From Arthonia radiata (Eukaryota > Ascomycota > Arthoniomycetes > Arthoniales > Arthoniaceae), in contig PSQN01000017.1 in assembly GCA_002989075.1 (NCBI GenBank), positions 3,169,453 through 3,233,452 on the forward strand: a DNA stretch of 64,000 bases. Reading direction: 5' to 3'. The translations under genes were made by a program, and so were the position numbers. Numbering within the stretch: position 1 is the stretch's first letter; each line of letters opens with the position of its first letter. The notes below the pieces were generated by a model. That model was given only the letters and a program-made list of their open reading frames with translations. It had not been told where the DNA came from and made no database searches. This document shows, piece after piece, positions 32,960-44,517 of this stretch.

Positions 32960-35900
32960 ATGGCCAAATTCACACCACGACCCCGCAAACAGAGAGATCG
33001 GGCTCGCTTGGCTTCTGAACAGCCCTCTGCCAGCCATGACACTAATGCTTTCGAGATCATTCCGGAATCCAAAACAGCTGCGCAGGCCAGAAAGGCGCAG
33101 ATGAGGGCGGAGCTCATGGCGCAGAATGCTCAAACCTCAATGTCCAGCAAAAAGCGGAAGCGCCTAGACAAGTACATTGTACGTGAGTCGCAATGTTCTG
33201 CTGCCGGCGAATCAGCTGGGCCCCTAGACGCGCAGTGGCTAATGCGTATGCTACTTTTGCCAGGACACCAAGCTCAAGAAGCAGGACAACCTCGAACTCA
33301 TCAAGAAGCTTGGAGCTCACAGAATCGATACCAGTCTCCTGCGCTCGTCAAAGAAGCTGGGACGGAGCGGCGATAGCACTAAGCGCGAAAGCCTGGCCCA
33401 AGCGCTCAATGAGCAGCGGTCAGGCATCAAGACTAAGGAGAACGAGGGCCTACTTTTCGAGCAGCGCGGAGCATTGGACGCAGATCATGTCCCGTTTCCA
33501 GGATTTGAAGAGGCTGAAGGGGCTGGGGAGGCTAAAGAGGCTGCAACAAAGCTCATAGTGCCCAACCCAGCAAGTGAACAACCTCAATCAGGTGGTGGAC
33601 TCAAGCGACCGCTGCAACTCGATGAGGAGGGCAATCCCATGATCCAGCCGCGAAAACGTCACAAAGTAGTAGCTCGACGTCGCATTCCAATAGAGCCCAT
33701 CGAAGGCGATTTCGAAGACGAGTCGGAAGCGGAAGCTTCGGAAGACGCGTCGGAAGACTCAGAAGAATCATGGGAAGGCTGTGGTACGTCCGTGGAAGAG
33801 GACGATAATGCTGCCGGCGATGATACTCCGGGTACAGAAGGAGATTCTTCTTCGCAGAGTGAAAGCGATACCGAAAGCAATGGTGATGAAGCAAGACAGG
33901 AGCGCACATCAGCTTTCAAGGCATGGGCACAGAGCCAGCGGAACGCCGCAGTAGGCTTCAAACCATCTCACGCCGCGATCGCGCCAGCGAACGGCTCCGA
34001 CTCCGGACGCTCTCAACCAGTGTCCCAACATGTGGACGGACTGAGAGTCGGCAGCACGCACCCTGCATCCCAAGCCAAGCAGCCCATCATCCCTGCCATA
34101 CTAAGTAACTCGATCAAAAGGGCAATCCACGTTCCGATCAAGCGTCCGCCTGAGGTCGATATATCTCGACAAGACCTGCCTGTAGTCGCAAAAGAACAAG
34201 AGGTCATGGAGACAGTCTCGAACAACGACATGACAATACTGACTGGAACTACGGGCAGTGGCAAGACCACGCAGGTGCCTCAATTTCTGTTCGAAGCTGG
34301 CTACGGCGATGCGAAGAGCTCGACACCCGGCATGATCGGCATTACGCAGCCTCGTCGCGTAGCTGCTGTAAGCATGGCGAAGCGTGTTTCTTACGAGATG
34401 GGCGACTTAGGACAAAGGGTCTCGCACCAAGTCCGATTCGATAGCTCCGTGAGTGCTCGAACGTCTGTGAAGTTCATGACAGACGGCGTGCTTCTGCGAG
34501 AGGTCTCGCAAGACTTCACTCTCTCCAAATATTCTGTCATCATCGTCGACGAAGCCCATGAGCGGAGCGTTAATACTGACATCTTGATTGGGATGCTCAG
34601 CCGGATCGTGGAGACCAGGAGACGCTTGTCCGACGAAAAGAAGTCCAGCTTCAAGCCGCTTAAAGTCATCATCATGTCAGCAACTCTGCGAGTTGCTGAA
34701 TTGAAGGAGAACAAGGATCTCTTCAGGGGAAAGCAGCCCCCGGTGATCGATGTGGAAGGGAAGCAGTACAGCGTTGCCTCTCACTTCGCCCGAAAGACAC
34801 AGCGTGACTATGTAAATGAGATGTATCAGAAGGTCAGCCGAGGGCATCGCAAACTACCTCCCGGTGGCATGCTTGTCTTCATGACAGGGCAAAATGAGAT
34901 TGAGCATCTTGAGCGTCGACTCAAGGCTGACTTTCCATGTACAGAGACGGCAACACCATTTAGGCCAAAGATGCACATTTCGGCATTCCAGACAACAGTC
35001 GAGGATGATGACATTGACGTGAAAGGAGGTCAGCACCACCCTGCATTGGACGCCGAAACTCGCCTCTCGGGTCTTGGTGGTGATGATGGAGATGTTCAAG
35101 ACTATAGTGATTTTGACATTGCAGATGAAGGCGCTTCGACCAGCAAGCGCGTTCATGTTCTTCCATTATACTCACAACTTTCTGCAGAGCAGCAAGCTCT
35201 GGTCTTTGAGCCACCGCCGACAGATTCTAGGCTCATAATCTTGGCGACGAACGTTGCGGAGACCTCTATCACTATACCCAACATCAGATACGTGTTTGAC
35301 ACTGGTCGCGCAAAAGCCAAGCAATACAGCCCCGGTACGGGTGTCCAAACGTTTGCCATCGACTGGATAAGCAAAGCGTCAGCTCAGCAGCGTGCTGGAC
35401 GTGCAGGAAGAACAGGGTCAGGCGGCCACTGCTATCGGCTCTACAGCAGCGCCATCTACGAGGATGCGTTCCCTGCATTCTCAGACCCAGAGATCACTCA
35501 AACTCCGATCGAAGGCGTTGTGCTTCAGCTCAAGTCTATGGGCATACCTGATATCACTAGATTCCCCTTTCCAACTCCTCTTGCGCATGATCGACTATGG
35601 AAGGCGGAGCGTCTCTTGCAATATTTGGGTGGTCTTGAGAACGGTACGAATAAAGTGACGAATCTGGGCCAGCAGCTCAGCGTCTTCCCAATATCACCGC
35701 GGTTGGCAAAAATACTCGTGCTGGCTGAGAAGCAGCCAAATATGGTGCAACACGCATTAGGCCTGGCAGCCCTTCTTGCTATTCAGGAAGTCTTCGTCTC
35801 TGAGGCACAGCTGGGTCTAAAACTAGAAATGCTGCCGTCAATGGAAGCAGAAAGCACTGAAAGGGTGTGGTCACACGCGGACTCTGAAAAAGCGTCGCGA

Positions 35901-36812
35901 CGAGAGAGCCTCAAGTCAGAGTACAGCGCCTTTCATGGCCGCATGGCGCGGCAAGACAAGTATAGCGACGCCGTCAAGTTGCTGACAGCCCTCACCCAGT
36001 ACACCACCACAGCTGGCAAGAAGCACGGCTCTGATCCAGCATTCCACACGCTCGGTAAATTTACCAGAATCAAATCACTGAAAGAGGCCAGTCAACTTCG
36101 TGCTCAGCTGGCATCCCTTGTATCCCTTCGTGGCTCGAATGCGGCACCGCCTACTACGAACCTCCAGCAGACGCCTCTTTCACCCCCTTCTAGTGCTCAA
36201 GCACTGGCGTTACGCCAGATCGTCGCCGCAGGGTATATTGACAATCTTGCTTTGCGTGCTGATCTTTCTCCAACACCCCCGGCAAGCAAGCAAGCACCTT
36301 CAAGCGCTGTGCAGGTTCCATACGTCACGCTCTTCCCATCAACGCAGCATGCTTTGCCAAAGTCTGCAATGGAAGCGCTTGACAACAAGGGCAAAGATCG
36401 CCTACACAACGTGTACATCCATCCAAGTAGTGTACTAGCGCACGTATCACCCCAAAAGCTACCTCAATTCATCGTATACTCCCACCTTTCGACATCGTCG
36501 CCTCTGGGTGAGCTACTGGGCGGCGGTGTAGCGATACCACGGACTCGAATGCATCCTCTATCCCCCGTACCAGCGGATGCCATTAAAGAACTAGTGCGCG
36601 GGACGCCATTATTTTGCGAGGGCAAGCCAATTGGGAAGATTGAGGCACTTAAAAGAAACGAAGCTGGCGAGGAGCGACGCTGCATCTGGAGTGTCCCGTT
36701 CGTTCGGTCCGGCAGCGAAATGGAAGGTGGTAGAGAGTGGCCACTTCCTCCTGCGAGGAAAGTTGTTCAGGTCAGGAAGGCGCGACGGGGCTGGGTTGAG
36801 GAAGGAGCGTGA
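32960..36812 (+). CDS. ECM16: DEAH-box RNA helicase Dhr1/Ecm16 (DHX37 homologue), two exons
   Basis: Exons 32960-33178 and 33264-36812 give 1255 aa; the 85-nt intron (GTACGT...GCCAG) is phase 0 and joins KRLDKYIDTKLKKQ. After an acidic, disordered N-terminal third, helicase motif I is GTTGSGKTTQ (about 400), motif II DEAH (about 502), motif III SAT, and motif VI QRAGRAGR. HA2 and OB-fold domains follow (DITRFPFPTPL; PYVTLFPSTQHAL). Dhr1/DHX37 removes U3 snoRNA from the pre-40S ribosome in the nucleolus. An alternative donor GTGAGT four bases on would break phase. Helicases such as Prp22 or Prp16 are excluded by the N-terminal KYIDTKLKK box and overall layout. Confidence 0.92.
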
Positions 36813-37183
36813 CGGTATACGATAGTGTACGTAGGCGATACCCAAGAAAGGCCGGGAAATCAACAGCATTCGCGTAGTTTTGATCTCGATCTTCCAAAGC
36901 CAGACTTGATCAGGGCCAGCGACTTTGCACCTTACTGAGTGAGTCGTGAATCTCATTGGTAAGCTGAGCCTGCTGGTGGTACTCACGTACGGTTATGCGT
37001 GATGTTTCAGTGTGTTCCCCCTCCACCCTCACGTTTCCTCGACTGTGAATACTTTCTTGCCTTGTAAATCAGGCATCATTCATCAGGCGGAAGTTCAAAT
37101 TGTCCTCTTCTTGCTGACACTCTCATCTTCCTCTTGCGAGACCATTCCCTCAACAAACCCCAAAGCGCATCACAGCCGCCGCA
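36813..37183. promoter_or_regulatory. DHR1 3' flank and Derlin promoter
   Basis: A 371-bp spacer between two plus-strand genes. The last 100 bases before the Derlin start are rich in C and T (CTTGCTGACACTCTCATC...), as in many fungal leaders. No clear protein or RNA feature. Confidence 0.35.
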
Positions 37184-38356
37184 ATGGATGCCTTTTATCA
37201 GCAACCGCCTATCACGCGTACCTTGACCGCTGTAGTGGTTGTATGGTCATGCGTTTTCTACACGAACGCAACTTTGATGTACGAGTCTCTCTTTGTAGCA
37301 CAACAGGCTTTCTTCAAGATTCCGCCTGAAATATGGCGAGCCGTGCTGCCCTTCTTTGTGACCGGTCCAAAGTTGGGCATCATACTGGACCCATACTTTT
37401 GTAGGCCAAATGAAGTCGAGCACAGATTTGCTCGAATTGATCACTGACACCTGGCGCAGTGTTCACGTATGGCAAGCAGCTTGAGACAGGGTCGCCACGC
37501 TTCAAAGGGCGAGGTGACTTCGTATGGTATCTATTATTCAATATGATCGTCATTGAGGTAAGTGAGGTCTCAGACCCACCCCAGTAACACCACTTCCTTG
37601 CCAAACCTCGCAAAATCTGCCCGCGCAGTTTCTAGTAGCTGTATGCGGTTCCTGGTATCGAGGGAGATTACCCCTGCATTTCGTTCCTGGTCCACCTATA
37701 CCTCAGGGCCTTGGATGAGTGTGGGAATGGTGAGCGTCGACGTTCATATGCCGTGCGGAGTTTTTACGATGAAGATGCGGTGCAAAAGATGCCCTACAAG
37801 CACACTTGTCGAGTGGTGTTTCACTGCCCAAGTACGCACATGGAGCTGACACCTGTCTAGCTTGTAGCAGGGCTCATAATGGGTCTGCCGTTATTCAATG
37901 AAGGTGCGCAGGTTCCCTTGTAGCAGCTGGCACCATCCCCTGAGCTAACAAACCCCAGGTCTAATCATGGCCTTTGTACACACCTTCGCGCAAGACAACC
38001 CCAATGCGAAGGCACAGGTCGTTGTGGTTTCGATCGACGCAAAGTTTCTACCGCTCGTCATGGTCTTCCTCAACTTCGTGACCCGTGGGCCTAGCTCTGC
38101 CCTGGTCGGTCTCGCAGGCATTATCGCTGCCCATATGTTCGACTTCCTTACGCGGATATGGCCGACATTTGGTGGCGGGAGAAATTGGCTAGAGACCCCG
38201 CCCATGATCAAGCGATGGTGCAGAGATGATCTTGGTGGCGTGCATCACAAGACATATGGCACGGCAATCTCTCAAGGGAATCGAGAGGCCGGTGCTTTCG
38301 GGAGCTCATCGTCCACGGCTTGGAATCAGAGAGGCATGGGGAGGAGGCTAGGTTAG
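37184..38356 (+). CDS. DFM1: Derlin (Der1/Dfm1-like ERAD rhomboid pseudoprotease), four exons
   Basis: Exons 37184-37400, 37460-37557, 37861-37903 and 37959-38356 give 251 aa with matching phases throughout. The N-terminus (MDAFYQQPPITRTLT) and PPEIWRAVLPFF mark the Derlin family. Exon 2 supplies FTYGKQLETGSPRF, exon 3 only 14 codons of a membrane helix (LVAGLIMGLPLFNE), and exon 4 MAFVHTFAQDN, the WR-free rhomboid-like core and FPTFGGGRN-type end (WPTFGGGRNW). Derlins sit in the ER membrane and thin it to help move misfolded proteins out for degradation by Cdc48 and the proteasome. Intron 2 (37558-37860) is 303 nt, far longer than any other here. The C-terminus lacks an obvious SHP box. Confidence 0.85.
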
Positions 38357-38472
38357 CCGCTATAGCCGATCATAATGTACGAACATTGGAGACTCAAGGA
38401 AGTCTTTGCATTTTTCTTAGCACATGATTTGCTTTCGTTCGTAAATTGTTCAGCAGCCATTGAAAGATTGTA

Positions 38473-38480
38473 TCACGTGA
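38473..38480. promoter_or_regulatory. TCACGTGA palindrome upstream of CBF5
   Basis: A perfect 8-bp palindrome about 140 bp before the CBF5 start. The core CACGTG is the binding site of Cbf1-type bHLH factors in ascomycetes; in several yeasts outside Saccharomyces, Cbf1 is tied to ribosome-related genes. Use here is inferred. Confidence 0.4.
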
Positions 38481-38619
38481 TCATCGAATGAAATCTTGGC
38501 ATTGTGAAAGCTTCCGACCAAAGCTCTCCCACCGAGTGCAAGAATACACTCACCACCCACTTTGCATCAATCGCCAGTATCTTTGTGTCTAAATAGCCTC
38601 GAGAATATTTACATCCTTT

Positions 38620-40442
38620 ATGGGTGAAGCAGACATGACAGGCTTCGAGCCTGTCATCAAGCCCACGAGCACTGGGCCGCAAATTGACGACTCTGACTAT
38701 CCAATATTACTGCGTGGCCATGACAAGAGTGCGTTGACTTTCGAGTATGCGTACTCTGATATAGCTGACTTCCTTCGTAGTGCAAGTCCGCACTGGGCAC
38801 TTTGTACCGATTCCTTGCGGGTCCACCCCGGAACGACGCGACATCAAAAACTATGTTTCATCAGGTGTCATCAACGTTGACAAGCCTGCAAACCCCTCAA
38901 GTCACGAGGTGGTTTCGTGGATCAAGCGTATATTGCGGTACGCCACGCAAAGTTATATGTCAAGAAGCCTCGAGCTAATAGCAGTCTGACAAAGGTGCGA
39001 AAAAACTGGACACAGTGGTACACTCGACCCCAAGGTCACCGGATGCCTTATCGTCTGTATAGACAGAGCGACGCGTCTCGTAAAAGCGCAACAATCAGCC
39101 GGTAAGGAATACGTAGTCGTGTGTCGCCTACATGAAAAACTTCCTGGCGGTCAACCGCAATTCGCACAAGCCCTGGAGCAACTGTCTGGTGCCCTGTTCC
39201 AGCGTCCACCGCTCATCTCGGCTGTCAAGCGCCAGTTGCGGGTGCGAACCATTCATGAGGTCAAGCTGTACGAGTTTGATAACGAGCGGAGATTGGGTGT
39301 TTTCTGGGTGAGCTGTGAGGCAGGCACATACATTCGAACACTCTGTGTACATCTAGGGATGCTGTTGGGTGTCGGCGCACACATGCAGGAGTTGCGGCGT
39401 GTACGGAGTGGGGCTGTGGATGAGAACGACAAATGTTTCACACTGCACGACCTGCTTGACGCGCAATGGATGTACGACAACAAGCGGGATGAGAGCTACC
39501 TCCGCACAGTCATCCAGCCGTTGGAGAACTTGTTGGTAGGGTACAAGCGTGTCGTGGTGAAGGACTCAGCAGTCAACGCAGTTGTGAGTACTAAATCAGC
39601 CGCTCATAAGTTCAAATGGCTAAGCAGGCTTAGGTGTATGGCGCGAAACTCATGCTTCCGGGCATTCTTCAATTCGGTATGTGCGAGTCACAGAACAAAA
39701 ATGTCGAGTACCTACTTACCGTTCCATCCTAGACAAGGGCATCGAGATTTTCGAAGAGATTGTTTTGATCACAACTAAGGGCGAAGCGATCGCGCTCGGC
39801 ATTGCCATGATGTCCTCATTCGACCTTGCCAACTGCGATCATGGCGCAGTCGCTAAGGTCAAGCGCAATATTATGGAGCGAGATGTCTACCCGCGAAAGT
39901 GGGGTATGGGTCCTATCGCATCCGAGAAAAAAACTCTCAAAGGCCAAGGGAAACTCGACAAGTTTGGTCGACCGAACGAGAACACCCCTGCGAAGTGGAA
40001 CGAGTCATATACCGACTACAACCAGCCTGAAGTGGATCTGTCCACGGCATTGAAGAAGCAAGTCGGGGAAAAGACTTCGAAAGCCGATGTCCTCGAAGCC
40101 CCACCCAAGAACCCGGCTTCTGACCCCATGGACGTCGACAAGACAACAAATGGAGTTGGGAAGGCTTCAGATTCAGATGACGATGAGGAAAGCCTAGCTG
40201 GCAAGACTGCCGTCAATGGGGACGTGGAGGCGTCGAAGGAACAGCCGAAGAAGAAAAAGTCGAAGGGAGGGGACAAGGAGGATAAGTCGGAGAAGAAGAA
40301 AAAGAAGCGTGAAGAGCGCAAGGAGACCGAGACACCAGAACAGCGCGCAGAGCGTAAGCGCAAGAAGAAGGAAAAGAAAGAGAAGCATGAGAAGAAGAAA
40401 GCCGCCAAAGCTGGTACTCAGGAGGGTTCGTCGAGTGACTGA
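38620..40442 (+). CDS. CBF5: Cbf5/dyskerin rRNA pseudouridine synthase (H/ACA snoRNP), five exons
   Basis: Exons 38620-38728, 38781-38937, 38995-39583, 39634-39676 and 39733-40442 give 535 aa; introns are 50-57 nt and all phases fit. The DKC-like N-terminus ([27 protein letters not shown]) precedes the TruB catalytic domain with [12 protein letters not shown], whose Asp (about residue 100) is the catalytic residue. The PUA domain ([24 protein letters not shown]) binds the H/ACA guide RNA. A long Lys-Lys-Glu tail follows, as in yeast Cbf5. The protein modifies rRNA and supports H/ACA particle stability in the nucleolus. Exon 4 is only 43 nt, and the third exon uses an AAG acceptor (ACAAAG). 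Confidence 0.94.
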
Positions 40443-40804
40443 TCAGTCACTCGGAAGTGCTCATCCTTTGCTGAGTCCGACCCTTGCGAAAACCACATGT
40501 GTGATGTCTATTACGGCGTGGCGTTGTGGTGGTTATCTATCTCATGGCTATGTGTGACTTCACATCACGATCTGCCTTTTGGATGTCGAAGTGTATTATA
40601 TCTCACTGCATAAGCATTGGCGTTGGGCGGATTTTTACGGTTGTCGAGAAGACACCTCAATGCAAAGAAACACGCCAGAAATCCATGAATCACTCCAATG
40701 TGGAAACACCTGCGCCTCGTAATACCCTTTCACTGCTCAACACTGTCACACGTCTCCCACGCCAGCCTCAATCCCCATGCCCATCACGCCAAAGCACTCC
40801 CAAC
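40443..40804. other. 362-bp region between convergent CBF5 and NmrA-like genes
   Basis: Contains 3' flanks only. The stretch just before 40804 is C-rich and belongs to the flank of the minus-strand gene. No gene seen. Confidence 0.35.
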
Positions 40805-42057
40805 CTAAGCCTCCAGAATTTCCGACAAATCCGCCCCCCTCAAAAACCCCTCCACATTCCTCAACTCCCCCTCCTTAATCCCCAGATCCCGCGGCCTCAA
40901 CGCCGCCGGATCCCCCCCATCATACCCAAACTTGCTCTGGTAGATCATCGTCGCGCCCAATTCCCCGGCCAGCACAGGACCCATCACATTCACCAGCTCC
41001 TCCACCGGCAGCGGTTTGAAACTGCACTCCTTCCCCGTCACCTTCGACCACACCTGCACCCAGTCTGCGAAACTCATCTCCTCCCCGGTGCCGAGGAGTG
41101 TCTTGCCCGCGGGCGCGTCCACGAGCGCTTGCACGTAACGACCTGTGTCGTGCGGGGGGTCGACCATGGGGATCTTTTTGGCGGGGTTGGTGCTGGGGAT
41201 GGAGAGGGTGAAGGTGCCGTTTGGTTGCTGGGTTTGTTAGTTTGGGGTCTGCGTTTCGTGCGCTGGATGTGGTGATGGGTGGTGATGGGTGGCAGGAAGG
41301 GGGAGACGTACCTTCTGAGGCGCAAACGGCGGCCCATTGAGGTTGGCCATGTAGAACCCGACCTGCAACCAGCTGGCTTTGCCCTTTAGTTCGGGCTTGC
41401 TCTCCGCGTATGTCTGTGGCTGTCAGCACCGTACGGAAGCCCCAGACGGGGAGTGCGGGGTTCTGCGGAAACTCACCTGCACGGCCGCTTTGCCGTCGAA
41501 GTGGTAGTTCTCCGTGATTTCGCCGTTCGCTACAATCATCAGCACTACAGCACGCGCAAAACCAGAGACTAGGCACACGCACTCAGCTTCTTCGTATCGC
41601 TCAGCGTGCTCCACACGAGCCGCTCCAGGCTCTTCGTCTGCGCCGCCGCGTCGACGATGTTGCGCCCCTGTTGCATTTCAAGCTCCATCGCCACGACGTT
41701 GGGGATGAGGCTTTTGGAGCTGGCGAGGTTGGCGCAGGCGGGGGAGCCGAAGATGCCCTGTTCTCGTCAATACAAGCGCCCGTGGTCTACTGGGTTTTGG
41801 GGAGGGGAGTTACGCACCCAGAAATCGGTAACACCGTAGACAACAGCGGCGCCGTCGAAAGCCTTGACGAGACTAGCCTTGTCGTCGAGGTCGGCTTGCA
41901 CGACCTCCGCGCCGGCGTCTTTGAGGGACGAAGCCGCGGGGGAGGAGACGTTGCGCGTGATGCCGCGGACCTTCCAGCCGGGGAGATTAAGGAAGTGGCG
42001 CGCGACGGAGCCGCCTTGGTTGCCGGTTGCGCCGGTGATGGCGATGATTTTGGACAT
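40805..42057 (-). CDS. NmrA-like NAD(P)-binding regulator/reductase, five exons
   Basis: Exons 41818-42057, 41583-41757, 41477-41529, 41312-41413 and 40805-41227 give 330 aa, the usual length for the family; four introns of 53-84 nt have GTGCGT, GTGAGT or GTACGT donors and consistent phases. The N-terminus is a Rossmann dinucleotide site (IIAITGATGNQGGSVARHFL) of the atypical GxxGxxG type. Later blocks are ADLDDKASLVKAFDGAAVVYGVTDFW, VDAAAQTKSLERLVWSTLSD and PMVDPPHDTGRYVQAL. NmrA-like proteins sense the NAD(P) redox state or act as atypical short-chain reductases; fungal NmrA itself represses nitrogen metabolism. The lack of the usual Tyr-Lys catalytic pair fits a sensor role, but substrate or partner is unknown. 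Confidence 0.83.
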
Positions 42058-42593
42058 TAGGGTGGAGTGATGGGGTTGCTTGGAGGTGTGAGTGAAGCTT
42101 GGATGGTGAGGGTTTCCTGAAGTCTTGCTGCTTGCTGCTCTTAAGTCTCTCTGTGTGCTACTGTCGGGTGATACGGAATGAAGAGAGCTGCTGTGGGAGG
42201 ACGGTGGCTTGCTTAAATAGTTACAGCTCACGAGGCAGATTGATGCTGTTCTGCATCGCGACCGTCGGAAGTCACACCATATTACCATCTACTCTCTCTC
42301 CACGAGGAACTTCGACCGACGGGTTTTGACACATTTTCCGTTTCTCCCGACCGGGCCGACCGGTCGCCAGCTCAGGTATTATACGAGTATCATCGTCGTA
42401 GGAAAGAAAGCTGACCGTGGTACATTTGTAAGCTCTGCATAGCCAGGAGAGGCTAGCGCCGTTGTACCCATTACCAAGCTATGCAAGCACGGCAAGCTCC
42501 ACTAAATAATGAAACCACGCCAAGCTTGGATCATAGGTTCCCTTGGGTGTACGCGCTTCGGAAATCGAAAGACCGCCGTAATTACAGATATCC
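42058..42593. promoter_or_regulatory. NmrA-like gene promoter and GT71 3' flank
   Basis: A 536-bp spacer between two minus-strand genes. A GC-rich patch near 42345-42365 holds overlapping ACCGG/CCGGT copies (GACCGGGCCGACCGGTC), about 290 bp before the NmrA-like start; CGG/CCG pairs are typical targets of zinc-cluster factors, but this is only suggestive. Confidence 0.35.
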
Positions 42594-44517
42594 TCATGCA
42601 CCACTCTTGCCCCAGCGATAGCCATCTTCAATCATCCAGTAGCCTCCCGCGTCCTCGAAGCGCTGTTCAAAGCCTTGTTCTCCGAGCTGATTGATGGGCT
42701 TTGCTTCAACCTCTCCCCAGTCTGTACACATTACGTCTGCTGTCAAATCCGCCTTGGATGTTCATGTCAGCACGTCTCTGTAAGTCTCCACAGTCTAGAC
42801 TTACGTCCGTCAGGTTCAGAACGCTCATGTCCTTCAGGCCAATCGGAATCCCATCCTTGTCGAAATCCTCGTCCCCTGTCAACTTCGGCTCATTCGTCAT
42901 ATTATAGTAGAAACCAGCGCTCCAGTATCTCAGACCCACAAGATATTCCGGGCTACTCCAGTCCTCATCATATGGACTCCGTTTGTAATGCGTAAAAATG
43001 CCTCCGTTGTTTTCCCTTAGCCTTGTCAACAGCGGCGCCGAGACCGCTTTCAGTGTGCCACCATGGAAGAATGCAATGCCGCTTTTGCCCACACCCTTCA
43101 CGCTGTAGCCTGTGCGCGCGTCTGGATGGTGTTGCGCAAACGTATGGCCACAGTAGTCGGGCTTGATCTCACCGTATACCTCCTGATCCTGTAGAAACCC
43201 AATAGAAGTGATCCACTTGTGTGGCGTGCCGTACTCGGTCTTGAGCGCATGCCACGCGTAGCGAAAGAGATCTTTATCACCAAGCAGTAGGTCATGCCAG
43301 TACGGCTGCTCAGCCCAAAAAGCAGCAAGCGATAAGTGGTAGAAGAACCGTCGCTTATCTACAAGCACTTGCCCGGTCTCAAACTCGTACTCGTCTCGGC
43401 GGCACGGTGTGTTGGTGATGGCCCAGGCAGGGTGCTCGGGTCGCGTGCGCGCAAAGTCGGGCCAGAAGACGCTGCCGTACCGCTTGTAGGTCTGTGATTC
43501 CCAGAGCAGCGCTGGATCGACAGCTGGGATATTGTCGGAGTCGAGGAGGAGCGGCTCCGCGAAGCGCGAGTTGATGATGGCAGCAGTCTTGAGATTGTAG
43601 TTGATTTTGATCTTGAGGTTGTATGAGGACTCGATGACTTGATCTGGAGATGCAAGGTCATTGAAATACAGATGCGTACCCTTGGTTTCCGGGTGATGGT
43701 AGATAGCCAGCAAGTCAGATTTGGTGGCTCCGTCGATTTCGTTTCCAAAGTAGTGAAGCTCCACGGGCACGGTCGAGCCAAGCGCAAGCAGTGAGCGTAA
43801 GACAACCTTCACTCGCTTAATACTCTTGGGATGGCCGGCAACAATTATGATGCCTCGCCCGTCGAACTTGTCTGCTACCGACGACCACGAAATCAGGTTG
43901 TTCTGAATGAAATACTGCCATTGGTGGCGCTGGAAAGCGATCACAATGTCTAGATATCTGCCTACTCGCCAAGGAGCGTCCTCGCCGAATTGGAAGTGAG
44001 TCAATTCTTTCGCCGTCCATTGACAGTTACCAGTGGCCTGTGGGACCGTGAAATTGGTAAGTATGGGAAGTGCTGAAAAGTGCGGGAGAAAGGCATCGGG
44101 GGATGCAAGGGAGTGCGCATTGTGTATAAAGCCATCAGGGTAGGAAATAGGCTCGGTCGATGTAGTAGATGAGATAGTAATCGAGGGTTCCTCCGTTGGC
44201 TCCGTTGGCTCCGATGGTTCCAAGTGCAACTTTGAGGTATCGAGCACGATCCCGTGAGCGAGGTCCTGATGTAAAACGTCTCCTAGCGTGCTCGCATCGT
44301 GGCCGAAAGTGTCATCGTGCTGCAGTTGCGGCTCTGCATGCGCTTCCTGGAGGTTGGATGTCTTGGCCGGTGGATCTTTGGTGAATGGTAATCTGTACGT
44401 TGCGGCGCGGAGCGAGTCCACCTGAGTACCGATCAATGTGTGATACGCAATAGCAAGAGCAAAGACTGTCGCAAATATCCATCTTTTTGAGTGTCTACAT
44501 ATGCAAGTGGTGGACAT
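42594..44517 (-). CDS. GT71-family alpha-mannosyltransferase (Mnn2-like type II Golgi protein), two exons
   Basis: Exons 42805-44517 and 42594-42752 give 623 aa. The 52-nt intron starts GTAAGT, has a branch-like CTGAC and ends at an AAG; only this acceptor keeps phase 0 and reaches the protein-like end DWGEVEAKPINQLGEQG...YRWGKSGA. Residues 12-31 form a signal-anchor helix (RWIFATVFALAIAYHTLIG), then a stem with an EPTEPTEE repeat. The catalytic part has GRGIIIVAGHPKSIKRV, LHYFGNEID, and the metal-binding DSDN near residue 325 (LLLDSDNIPAVDP). GT71 enzymes add alpha-linked mannose to glycoprotein branches in the Golgi. Which linkage is made cannot be told. Confidence 0.87.

Noticed and set aside
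37562-37849. 95-codon frame inside Derlin intron 2
   Set aside because: Not in phase with the exons; the spliced Derlin aligns without it and no motif is seen. Kept only as part of the long-intron finding.
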